From positions 1 through 6,347 of the forward strand of contig DXVZ01000002.1 in the NCBI GenBank assembly GCA_019417125.1: a DNA stretch of 6,347 nucleotides, given 5' to 3'. This DNA is from Phascolarctobacterium sp. (lineage in GTDB: Bacteria > Bacillota > Negativicutes > Acidaminococcales > Acidaminococcaceae). The notes under the pieces were generated by a model. It made no database searches and was not told where the DNA came from. It saw only the letters and a list, made by a program, of their open reading frames with translations. Shown here in pieces: positions 1-4,954 of the stretch (position 1 is its first letter; each line of letters begins with the position of its first letter). Position numbers and translations under genes: made by a program.

Positions 1-653
1 ATTAACACGTTGTGCCCGCCTGCAGCAGCAATTTCCAGCGCGCGTTTAACCACCTGCTGCCCGCGTACTTCGGCAAAGTCTACGTCGTAAATCTGGTTTG
101 TTTCTTCTTTAAAGCGTCTTTTAGGCAATGGCTTCAGGCGTTCCTGACCTTTTAAATGGCTTACCAGCTCTCCCAGCGTGGCAGGCGTGTAAACATCTAT
201 GCCGTCTACCAGTTCACCTTCGGAAGCGTTACCCTGCGGCACGTAAATCTCGCTCCAGCCGTGCTCGCGCGCGTATAAAATCATCGGCAAAACGCCTGTT
301 ACCTGGCGGATACTGCCGTCCAGCGCCAGCTCGCCCACAAAAATTTTACCGGCGGCTTCTTCCTGCAATAAAGTACCGGCAGCGGTTAAAATGCCAACCG
401 CTATCGGCAAATCCAAGCTGCTGCCGTCCTTGCGCAAATCAGCTGGCGCAAGGTTTACGGTAATATGCGTCATCGGAAAAATCAGCCCGGAATTTTTCAG
501 CGCCGCCTTTACGCGCTCACGCGATTCCTTTACCGCCGTATCGGGCAGCCCGACGATATCAAAGCCCGGCAGTCCGTTGGAAATATCCACTTCGACAATA
601 ATTTCTTCCCCGTTAATCCCACAAACAGTTTCCCCATAAGTTTTTGCGTACAT
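1..653 (-). CDS. comM: ComM/YifB family Mg-chelatase-like AAA+ ATPase, N-terminal part (cut by window edge)
   Basis: Reading leftward from an ATG at 651-653 gives 217 uninterrupted codons up to the window edge, so the gene is partial at its 3' end. The protein starts MYAKTYGETVCGINGE and continues with the family's N-terminal ChlI-like domain. Recognisable blocks are VEVDISNGLPGFDIVGLPD (about residues 21-39), KESRERVKAAL, ITVNLAPADLRKDGSSLDLP, and FVGELALDGSIRQVTGVLP. The last visible residues (RGQQVVKRALEIAAAGGHN) are the segment that normally precedes the Walker A loop, so the ATPase core lies outside the window. Family members are about 500 residues long. ComM of Haemophilus and Vibrio is a hexameric helicase promoting branch migration in natural transformation; the role in Bacillota is less clear. 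It is the last visible gene of the lepB operon, 10 bases after yraN. Family assignment is firm; the exact cellular role is inferred. Confidence 0.93.
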   Translation of the reverse strand, partial: MYAKTYGETVCGINGEEIIVEVDISNGLPGFDIVGLPDTAVKESRERVKAALKNSGLIFPMTHITVNLAPADLRKDGSSLDLPIAVGILTAAGTLLQEEAAGKIFVGELALDGSIRQVTGVLPMILYAREHGWSEIYVPQGNASEGELVDGIDVYTPATLGELVSHLKGQERLKPLPKRRFKEETNQIYDVDFAEVRGQQVVKRALEIAAAGGHNVL

Positions 654-658
654 TCTAT

Positions 659-665
659 CTCCCCT
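659..665 (-). promoter_or_regulatory. Ribosome binding site of comM, overlapping the yraN stop codon
   Basis: On the minus strand the sequence TAGGGGAGATAGAATG contains the yraN stop (TAG, 664-666), a strong Shine-Dalgarno AGGGGAG, and the comM start. Two bases of the stop codon are part of the ribosome binding site. This supports the chosen comM start and suggests that ribosomes finishing yraN help translation of comM. Confidence 0.75.
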
Positions 666-1020
666 AAAAACAATTTTGCAGATGGCGCAATTTTGCCTTG
701 CTGTCATCTGCTATAATTTCTATTACATCAAAAGCTATTTTGTTGTAACCTTCGCGATGCTGCTGCAAATAGTGCAGCGCCGTTGTACGTATTTTCTGCT
801 GCTTGGCATAAGTAACCGCCATGCCAGGCGTGCCAAACTTTAAGCTGCGGCGCGTTTTAACTTCTACAAACACCACCATCCCGTCCTTGGCGGCGATAAC
901 GTCGATTTCGCCCCAGCGGCAGCGGTAGTTGCGCCCGATAACCTTATAACCGTGCCGTTCCAGATAGGCGCAGGCTGCATCCTCGCCACGCCTGCCAAAA
1001 CTGCCGCGCCCGTCAGCCAT
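664..1020 (-). CDS. yraN: YraN family (UPF0102) endonuclease-like protein
   Basis: This 118-residue protein matches the UPF0102/YraN family in length and motifs. It has GRRGEDAACAYLERHGY (9-25), then NYRCRWGEIDVIA (31-43) and VVFVEVKTRR (49-58), followed by FGTPGMAV, a Lys-rich helix (AKQQKIRTTALHYL) and a C-terminal FDVIEI strand. E38, D40, E53 and K55 form the acidic/lysine pattern of the restriction-endonuclease-like (PD-(D/E)xK) fold, so a metal-dependent nuclease fold is likely. The family's substrate and role are not established; its frequent placement next to rnhB and comM suggests a DNA processing function. The ATG at 1018-1020 overlaps the end of rnhB by 8 bases (ATGGCTGA), with GAGGAA at 1025-1030 as ribosome binding site, so translation is probably coupled to rnhB. 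Confidence 0.93.
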   Translation of the reverse strand: MADGRGSFGRRGEDAACAYLERHGYKVIGRNYRCRWGEIDVIAAKDGMVVFVEVKTRRSLKFGTPGMAVTYAKQQKIRTTALHYLQQHREGYNKIAFDVIEIIADDSKAKLRHLQNCF

Positions 1021-1828
1021 TAAGTTCCTCAGGCAGGCGCATTAATTTATTTGCTGACGGCTCCGCTTCAGGCAGGTGCATGCTTTTAACCGGTTCGTAG
1101 CTGCGTCGGTGCCAGCAGGTTGCGCCGTGCTCTAAAATTGCCTGCATGTGTTCGCCGCTGCCGTAGCCCTTGTTGTGCACCCAGCCATATTGTGGGTAAT
1201 CTGCCGCCAGTTTTTCCATCAGTCTGTCCCTTGTTACTTTGGCTATTACGGAAGCCGCCGCTATCGAAGCGCTCAGAGCATCGCCGTGCACAATAGCGTA
1301 GGTTTTTATGCTCTCTGCCTGCACCGGCATAGCGTCAATCAGCGCCGCCTGCGGGCGGATTTTTAAATTTGCCAGCACCTCCGCCATGCCTTCCTGCGTA
1401 GCACGGTAAATGTTCAGCCTGTCGATGTTGTACACGCTGACGATGTTAACAGAAACCGCCAGCGCCGTTTTTAAAATTTCATCAAAAAGCTGTTCGCGTT
1501 TCGCAGCTGTAAGCTTTTTGGAATCGTTCAGCCCTTTAATATATGCGTCCGGCGGCAAAATTACCGCGCCGATAACCATCGGTCCTGCCAGCGGCCCACG
1601 CCCGGCTTCGTCCACACCGGCAACATACTGCGCGCCGCTGTTATAACACTCTTTTTCGTAAGCCAGCATTTTAGCAAAACGCTCGCGCTCTGCGGCTTCC
1701 GCCTGCTGCTTTTTATAATACGCCGCCACCAGCTTCTGCACGCCGCTGCGGCTGTCTTGCGCCAGTTCTGCCAGCAGCTCATCGGTAGGGTTATTGTTAA
1801 GCAGTTCTTTTATCTCTGTAATTTTCAC
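1013..1828 (-). CDS. rnhB: Ribonuclease HII, GTG start
   Basis: RNase HII cuts the RNA strand of RNA-DNA hybrids and incises at single ribonucleotides in duplex DNA. The 271-residue protein has the catalytic DEDD set: D73 and E74 in AGVDEAGRGPLAGP, D165 in LIDAMP, and D183 in HGDALSASIAAASVIAKVTRD. It also has the conserved NDSKKL (101-106) and the GYGSGEH segment (221-227), whose Tyr contacts the RNA-DNA junction in studied homologues. The first 68 or so residues form a charged helical extension of the kind seen in Bacillus RnhB (SRSGVQKLVAAYYKKQQ), which supports the long reading from GTG at 1826-1828. An AAGGAG lies 8 bases upstream of that start. The tail after HRRSYEPV is about 23 residues longer than the core needs and holds two MxLPE copies. 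It overlaps yraN by 8 bases and lies 44 bases after rbgA. Confidence 0.97.
   Translation of the reverse strand: MKITEIKELLNNNPTDELLAELAQDSRSGVQKLVAAYYKKQQAEAAERERFAKMLAYEKECYNSGAQYVAGVDEAGRGPLAGPMVIGAVILPPDAYIKGLNDSKKLTAAKREQLFDEILKTALAVSVNIVSVYNIDRLNIYRATQEGMAEVLANLKIRPQAALIDAMPVQAESIKTYAIVHGDALSASIAAASVIAKVTRDRLMEKLAADYPQYGWVHNKGYGSGEHMQAILEHGATCWHRRSYEPVKSMHLPEAEPSANKLMRLPEELNG
1028..1081. repeat. Short imperfect direct repeat in the 3' end of rnhB
   Basis: Two 14-base copies (TCAGGCAGGCGCAT at 1029-1042 and TCAGGCAGGTGCAT at 1068-1081) differ at one base and are spaced 39 bases apart, exactly 13 codons. In the protein they give MHLPE (250-254) and MRLPE (263-267) in the RNase HII tail. 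The copy nearer the stop also covers part of the yraN ribosome binding site. Confidence 0.6.
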
Positions 1829-1836
1829 GTTTACAG

Positions 1837-1842
1837 CTCCTT
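1837..1842 (-). promoter_or_regulatory. Ribosome binding site deciding the GTG start of rnhB
   Basis: The minus strand reads AAGGAG, then 8 bases, then GTGAAAATTACAG. This near-consensus site is what selects GTG at 1826-1828 over the downstream in-frame ATG at residue 54, which would remove most of the N-terminal extension. Confidence 0.8.
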
Positions 1843-1843
1843 A

Positions 1844-1869
1844 TACAAAAAGCCGCTTAAAGCGGCTTT
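1844..1869 (-). terminator. Terminator-like hairpin between rbgA and rnhB
   Basis: On the minus strand, directly after the rbgA stop, AAAGCCGCT, a TTA loop and AGCGGCTTT form a perfect 9-base-pair stem (1849-1869). The run then continues TTGTAT, giving five consecutive T residues from the stem's end. This is the layout of an intrinsic terminator reading in the rbgA direction. The stem is symmetrical, but the opposite strand has only a short T stretch (TTTAAATT), so minus-strand function is more likely. It ends just before the rnhB ribosome binding site, so it could reduce rather than abolish read-through into rnhB-yraN-comM. Confidence 0.6.
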
Positions 1870-1872
1870 AAA

Positions 1873-2730
1873 TTATTTATCCGGTTCGTCAAGGGTTATT
1901 CTGCCAATTTTGCCGCTGCGGAAATCGCGCAGCACCAGCTGGATTACCTTATCAATATCCAGCCTGCCGCCTGCTTTTAAGCAGCCGCGGCTGACGGCGA
2001 TTTTGGCAAACACGTCCTGAACTGAGGCGTTTTCTTCAAAATCAACGGCATACTTGGCTTTTAATAAATCCGGGTAAGCGGCAATAAGTTTTTCCGTCAG
2101 CAGCTCCGTTGCCTGCTCGCGGTCATACACATCCTCTTTTATCGCGCCGGTCAGCGCCAGGTTCAGCCCAATTTGTGGGTCGTCAAACTTCGGCCACAGC
2201 ACGCCCGGAGTGTCCAAAAGTTCCAGCCCTTTGGCAATGGTTACCCACTGCTGCCCGCGCGTAACGCCAGGTTTATCGGCAGCCATAACCTTGTTTTTGC
2301 CTACCAGCCGGTTAATCAGCGTCGATTTGCCCACGTTAGGTATGCCAACAATCATTACGCGGATAGAACGGTTTTTTACGCCGCGCTTCAGCCATTTATC
2401 CAGCACCGGCTGCGCAGCCTTCTGCACCGCCGCCACCAGTTGCTTTACGCCCTTGCCCGTATTGCAGTCGATAACGCACACCGGCAAGCCATTATTTTTA
2501 AAAATTTCTTTCCATGCCTCGGTTTTTACCGGGTCTGCCATATCAACCTTATTTAACGCAATAATTTTCGGCTTCTGCCCCAACAGCTGGTTCAGCATAG
2601 GGTTGGTACTGCTGCGCGGCACACGCGCATCCAGCATCTCCACCACAACGTCCACCAGTTTCAGCTGTTGTTCCATCATGCGTTTCGCCTTGGTCATATG
2701 CCCGGGAAACCACTGTATTTTAAATTCCAT
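1873..2730 (-). CDS. rbgA: Ribosome biogenesis GTPase RbgA (YlqF)
   Basis: RbgA is a circularly permuted GTPase that acts late in assembly of the 50S ribosomal subunit. The 285-residue protein begins MEFKIQWFPGHMTKAKRMM, the family's N-terminal signature. GTPase motifs appear in permuted order: G4 NKVD (60-63), a G5-like segment near 86-92, G1 GIPNVGKS (129-136), G2 Thr157 in GVTRG, and G3 DTPG (173-176). A C-terminal helical RNA-binding domain follows from about residue 190. The length matches the family (about 280-290). The ATG start (2728-2730) lies 17 bases after the lepB stop, with only a weak GAGAG ribosome binding site, so translation may depend on upstream ribosomes. It is followed by a terminator-like hairpin. 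Confidence 0.97.
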   Translation of the reverse strand: MEFKIQWFPGHMTKAKRMMEQQLKLVDVVVEMLDARVPRSSTNPMLNQLLGQKPKIIALNKVDMADPVKTEAWKEIFKNNGLPVCVIDCNTGKGVKQLVAAVQKAAQPVLDKWLKRGVKNRSIRVMIVGIPNVGKSTLINRLVGKNKVMAADKPGVTRGQQWVTIAKGLELLDTPGVLWPKFDDPQIGLNLALTGAIKEDVYDREQATELLTEKLIAAYPDLLKAKYAVDFEENASVQDVFAKIAVSRGCLKAGGRLDIDKVIQLVLRDFRSGKIGRITLDEPDK

Positions 2731-2747
2731 TTACAACACTCTCACAA

Positions 2748-3296
2748 TCAGGGCAGCATGCGCCATCTGTCAACTGGCCAGAAAGCTACGCTTGCCTTGC
2801 CCTTAACCAAATCAAGCGGTACAAAGCCGACATCGGCAAAACGGCTGTCTTCAGAATTATTTCTGTTATCGCCCAACACAAAAATATGCCCTTCAGGCAC
2901 TACGGATTTTCTATAATCGGAAAGGTTCGGACCTTTGGGGTCCTCTTTCCAGGTATAAGGCTCGTCAATTTCCGTGCCATTTACCAGCACTTTGCCGCTG
3001 CGCATTTCAACCGTGTCGCCCGCTGTGGCAATGACGCGCTTAATAAAATCGCGGCTTTCATCCTTAGGATAGCGGAACACAATAATTTCGCCCTTCTGCG
3101 GGTCGTTAATAAAATAGGTAAACTTATTTACCAAAAGGCGCTCGTGGTTCACCAGCGTCGGGTACATTGAAGAACCTTCAACCATATACGGTTCCACAAT
3201 AAAAGTCCTAATGCAGAAAGCAAGCGCCACTGCAACTATAATCGAAACCAGCCAGTCGCTGACCGTATCCTGCCAGGTAGTTTTCTGTTTGCTCAT
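2748..3296 (-). CDS. lepB: Type I signal peptidase
   Basis: This membrane enzyme removes signal peptides from exported proteins at the outer face of the cytoplasmic membrane. The 182-residue protein has one N-terminal membrane segment (about residues 15-33, WLVSIIVAVALAFCIRTFI), then the signal peptidase boxes. These are VEGSSMYPTL with nucleophile S43, the strand IIVFRYP (71-77), DFIKRVIATAGDTVE with general base K86, and the box E motif VLGDNRNNSEDSR (140-152). It ends AFWPVDRWRMLP without a second membrane segment. The short length and single anchor are of the Gram-positive (SipS-like) type rather than the long two-anchor E. coli type. An AAAAGGAG lies 11 bases before the ATG (3294-3296). 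It is the first gene of the minus-strand operon. rplS, which often precedes it in Bacillota, is absent here. Confidence 0.97.
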   Translation of the reverse strand: MSKQKTTWQDTVSDWLVSIIVAVALAFCIRTFIVEPYMVEGSSMYPTLVNHERLLVNKFTYFINDPQKGEIIVFRYPKDESRDFIKRVIATAGDTVEMRSGKVLVNGTEIDEPYTWKEDPKGPNLSDYRKSVVPEGHIFVLGDNRNNSEDSRFADVGFVPLDLVKGKASVAFWPVDRWRMLP

Positions 3297-3385
3297 TTAT
3301 CTATCCGCTCCTTTTCTGCCGCTGTGGGCGGCGCATCCGTCTTATTATCCTGCAATATTTGCCGTTTAGCTTCTTATGCTTATCT

Positions 3386-3414
3386 ATACTAACAAACATT
3401 AGCCCATTTGTCCA
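3386..3414 (-). promoter_or_regulatory. Candidate sigma-A type promoter of the lepB operon
   Basis: On the minus strand TGGACA (3409-3414, five of six matches to TTGACA) is followed after 17 bases by TAGTAT (3386-3391). An extended -10 TGn element sits immediately before that hexamer. Transcription would start near 3379 and give a leader of about 80 bases before lepB. A second perfect minus-strand TATAAT at 3472-3477 exists but lacks a good -35. This is pattern matching only. Confidence 0.5.
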
Positions 3415-3488
3415 TACTGTTCACGCTTTTGACACAGAAAAAAATATCGGGACGTTAACGATTTTACTTGCATTATACACCGCATTTG

Positions 3489-3538
3489 TTGTAAAATTTT
3501 TCTGTTATGCTGTGCGTTTTTTGTAGTAAATTTTACAA
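3489..3538. repeat. Perfect 11-bp inverted repeat upstream of rbsK
   Basis: TTGTAAAATTT (3489-3499) is matched exactly by its reverse complement AAATTTTACAA (3528-3538), with a 28-base spacer. The right arm also pairs with a closer TTGTA at 3521-3525 to make TTGTA-N8-TACAA (3521-3538). It lies about 110-160 bases before rbsK. A distal operator or the binding site of a dimeric regulator is possible; function is inferred only from symmetry and location. Confidence 0.55.
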
Positions 3539-3546
3539 TAACGCCC

Positions 3547-3583
3547 ATATTTGGCAGGATTTTAAAATTGAATAGCCAAATAT
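3547..3583. repeat. Perfect 9-bp inverted repeat overlapping the rbs promoter region
   Basis: ATATTTGGC (3547-3555) and GCCAAATAT (3575-3583) are exact reverse complements separated by 19 bases, and the spacer contains TTTTAAAA. The right arm overlaps a perfect TATAAT hexamer at 3581-3586. It could be an operator with two half sites about two helical turns apart, or a hairpin if transcribed. Confidence 0.55.
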
Positions 3584-3598
3584 AATATATTGTATACT
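3568..3598 (+). promoter_or_regulatory. Candidate promoter of the rbsKDA operon
   Basis: The best pair found is TTGAAT (3568-3573) and TATACT (3593-3598), with a spacer of 19 bases, longer than ideal. A perfect TATAAT at 3581-3586 is an alternative -10, but its -35 (GATTTT at 17-base spacing) is poor. Either way, the start of transcription would lie about 45-60 bases before the rbsK start codon. A weak -35 element and overlap with the dyads would fit a regulated promoter. Confidence 0.4.
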
Positions 3599-3611
3599 AT
3601 TTCTTATACAA
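3590..3611. promoter_or_regulatory. Candidate operator of the ribose operon (TTGTATA-N8-TATACAA)
   Basis: TTGTATA (3590-3596) and TATACAA (3605-3611) form a perfect 7-base inverted repeat with an 8-base spacer, 22 bases in all, the size of a typical site for a dimeric repressor. It overlaps the candidate -10 TATACT and lies about 40 bases before rbsK. The usual rbs regulator is the LacI-family RbsR, whose sites have a central CG; this one does not, so the regulator may be of another family. A weaker dyad, TTTAAC (3615-3620) with GTTAAA (3630-3635), reaches into the ribosome binding site. Confidence 0.5.
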
Positions 3612-3650
3612 AAATTTAACATTTTACCGGTTAAAGGAGCAGAAAGCATT

Positions 3651-4550
3651 ATGAAAGAGACCAGTATTGCCGTTATCGGCAGCTGCAATATCGACGTTGT
3701 TGTTGAAGCGCCTAAACGTCCGCTGGCAGGCGAAACAATTTTAGGCAGCCGCCTGCTTATCGCGCAGGGCGGCAAAGGCGCCAACCAGGCAGTTGCAGCA
3801 GCAAGGCTCGGTGCCAAAGTTTATATGGTAGGCTGCGTCGGCGACGATGATTACGGCCGTTCCGTACTGAAAAACTTTGAAGCCAACGGCGTAAACACGG
3901 CGTACGTTAAAACCATCAGCGGCGTAACAACTGGCACTGCACATATTACCCTTGCCGAAGGCGACAACAGCATTATCGTTATTAAAGGCGCTAATGACCT
4001 GGTAACGCCGGCGCTTATCGACGAAGCGTGGGAGCAGATTAAAAACTGCGATATGGTTATGCTGCAGCACGAAATACCGGCAAAAACAATTGCTTACGCG
4101 CTTAAAAAATGTGCCCAGGCAGGCGTAAAAGCACTGCTTAACCCGGCGCCCGTGCTTGACGGCGCGCAGAGTTGGGGCAAAGACGCGGCTTTCATTACTC
4201 CCAACGAGCACGAAGCAAAAGCGCTCTTTCCCGGTAAAAGTACCGAAGAAATACTTTTGGAAAACGAAGGCCGCCTTTTAATGACGCTTGGCAGCAAAGG
4301 CGTTGCTTATGCCGAAAACGGCGCAATTAAAACCGTACCGGCATTTAAGGTACAGGCAGCCGATACCACCGGCGCAGGCGACACTTTTAACAGCGCCTTT
4401 GCCGTTGCTTATGCTTCCGGCAACCCCATGGCTGAAAGCATTGCTTTTGCCAATGCGGCGGCAGCCCTTTCCGTGCAGAAAATCGGCGCGCAGGGCGGCA
4501 TGCCTTATTTAGATGAAGTGGAAGGGATGTTATCCGAATGCAGAAAATAG
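3651..4550 (+). CDS. rbsK: Ribokinase
   Basis: Ribokinase uses ATP to convert D-ribose to D-ribose 5-phosphate in the cytoplasm, feeding the pentose phosphate pathway and nucleotide synthesis. The 299-residue protein is a full PfkB-family member. It has GSCNIDVVVE (10-19), with substrate-binding D15, and the first signature around GGKGANQAVAAARLG (40-54). NPAP (164-167) and TPNEHEA (183-189, the NxxE motif) follow. The second signature DTTGAGDTFNSAF (238-250) carries the anion hole GAGD and catalytic base D244. Length is close to the usual 300-310. The ATG at 3651 has AAAGGAG (3633-3639) upstream at 11 bases. It opens the ribose operon and overlaps rbsD by 13 bases. Linkage to rbsD makes ribose, rather than another sugar of this kinase family, the likely substrate. 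Confidence 0.97.
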   Translation: MKETSIAVIGSCNIDVVVEAPKRPLAGETILGSRLLIAQGGKGANQAVAAARLGAKVYMVGCVGDDDYGRSVLKNFEANGVNTAYVKTISGVTTGTAHITLAEGDNSIIVIKGANDLVTPALIDEAWEQIKNCDMVMLQHEIPAKTIAYALKKCAQAGVKALLNPAPVLDGAQSWGKDAAFITPNEHEAKALFPGKSTEEILLENEGRLLMTLGSKGVAYAENGAIKTVPAFKVQAADTTGAGDTFNSAFAVAYASGNPMAESIAFANAAAALSVQKIGAQGGMPYLDEVEGMLSECRK

Positions 4551-4933
4551 GAATTTTAAACAGCGAAATCGCCAAAGTGCTGGCTGATATGGGCCATACC
4601 GATACTATCGCCATCGGCGACTGCGGCCTGCCGGTGCCTCCTGGCGTAAAAAAAATTGACCTTGCTTTAAAGCTGGGTACGCCACGTTTTTTAGAAGTTG
4701 TTGAAGAACTCGTAAAATATATGGAAATCGAAAAAATCCACGTTGCCGCCGAAATGCAGAGCAAAAACGAACCCTGCTGGCAGCGTATGCACGAGCTGTT
4801 TGGAGATAAAGAATGGATTGTTACCGACCACGAACACTTCAAACATGCAACTAAAACTGCCAAAGCAGTTATCCGCACCGGCGAAACCACGCCGTTTGCC
4901 AATGTAATTTTACATTCCGGCGTTATATTCTGA
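4538..4933 (+). CDS. rbsD: D-ribose pyranase
   Basis: RbsD speeds conversion of beta-D-ribopyranose, the form delivered by the transporter, to the furanose form that ribokinase accepts. The 131-residue protein has the family's length and signature: MQKIGILNSEIAKVLADMGHTD with catalytic H20, then IGDCGLPVPPGVKKIDLAL with D28, and the C-terminal RTGETTPFANVILHSGVIF. The ATG at 4538-4540 lies inside the last codons of rbsK (13-base overlap, different frame), with AAGGGAT at 4522-4527 as ribosome binding site within rbsK. This arrangement suggests translational coupling. The N-terminal match to the family supports this start over any later one. The related fucose mutarotase FucU shares the fold, but neighbouring rbsK and rbsA argue for ribose. 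Confidence 0.97.
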   Translation: MQKIGILNSEIAKVLADMGHTDTIAIGDCGLPVPPGVKKIDLALKLGTPRFLEVVEELVKYMEIEKIHVAAEMQSKNEPCWQRMHELFGDKEWIVTDHEHFKHATKTAKAVIRTGETTPFANVILHSGVIF

Positions 4934-4954
4934 TTTAAAGGAGCACTGTCAGCT

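Larger units (their letters stand above)
3297..3650. other. Divergent intergenic control region between lepB and rbsK
   Basis: This 354-base gap separates the starts of two divergent operons and holds no convincing gene. The lepB-proximal part (3297-3420) carries a candidate lepB promoter and leader with a small GC hairpin (3318-3332, arms GCCGC and GCGGC) just upstream of the lepB ribosome binding site. The rbsK-proximal part (about 3480-3640) is strongly A+T rich and holds several perfect inverted repeats, described separately. In the middle, CGTTAACG (3453-3460) is an 8-base palindrome, and a consensus -35 hexamer TTGACA on the plus strand (3429-3434) has no good -10 partner. No transfer RNA, small RNA or riboswitch could be recognised. 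Confidence 0.8.

Noticed and set aside
128..716. Overlapping plus-strand open frames at the left edge
   Set aside because: They are opposite the comM N-terminal domain, which reads without interruption on the minus strand. Their translations are low-complexity.
2210..2806. Plus-strand open frame of 198 residues opposite rbgA and the end of lepB
   Set aside because: It is antisense to rbgA with all GTPase motifs intact on the other strand, and its Ser/Thr/Cys-rich translation resembles no protein family.
3429..3434. Consensus -35 hexamer TTGACA on the plus strand
   Set aside because: No acceptable -10 lies 16-18 bases downstream, and it is more than 200 bases from rbsK. It is probably chance.
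3417..3437. CTGT-N13-ACAG symmetry resembling a CRP/FNR-type site
   Set aside because: Only four bases per arm match, and the TGTGA/TCACA or TTGAT/ATCAA cores are absent.
3533..3817. Minus-strand open frame of 94 residues spanning the rbs promoter and rbsK start
   Set aside because: It covers the A+T-rich control region and the antisense of the rbsK N terminus, and shows no recognisable motif.
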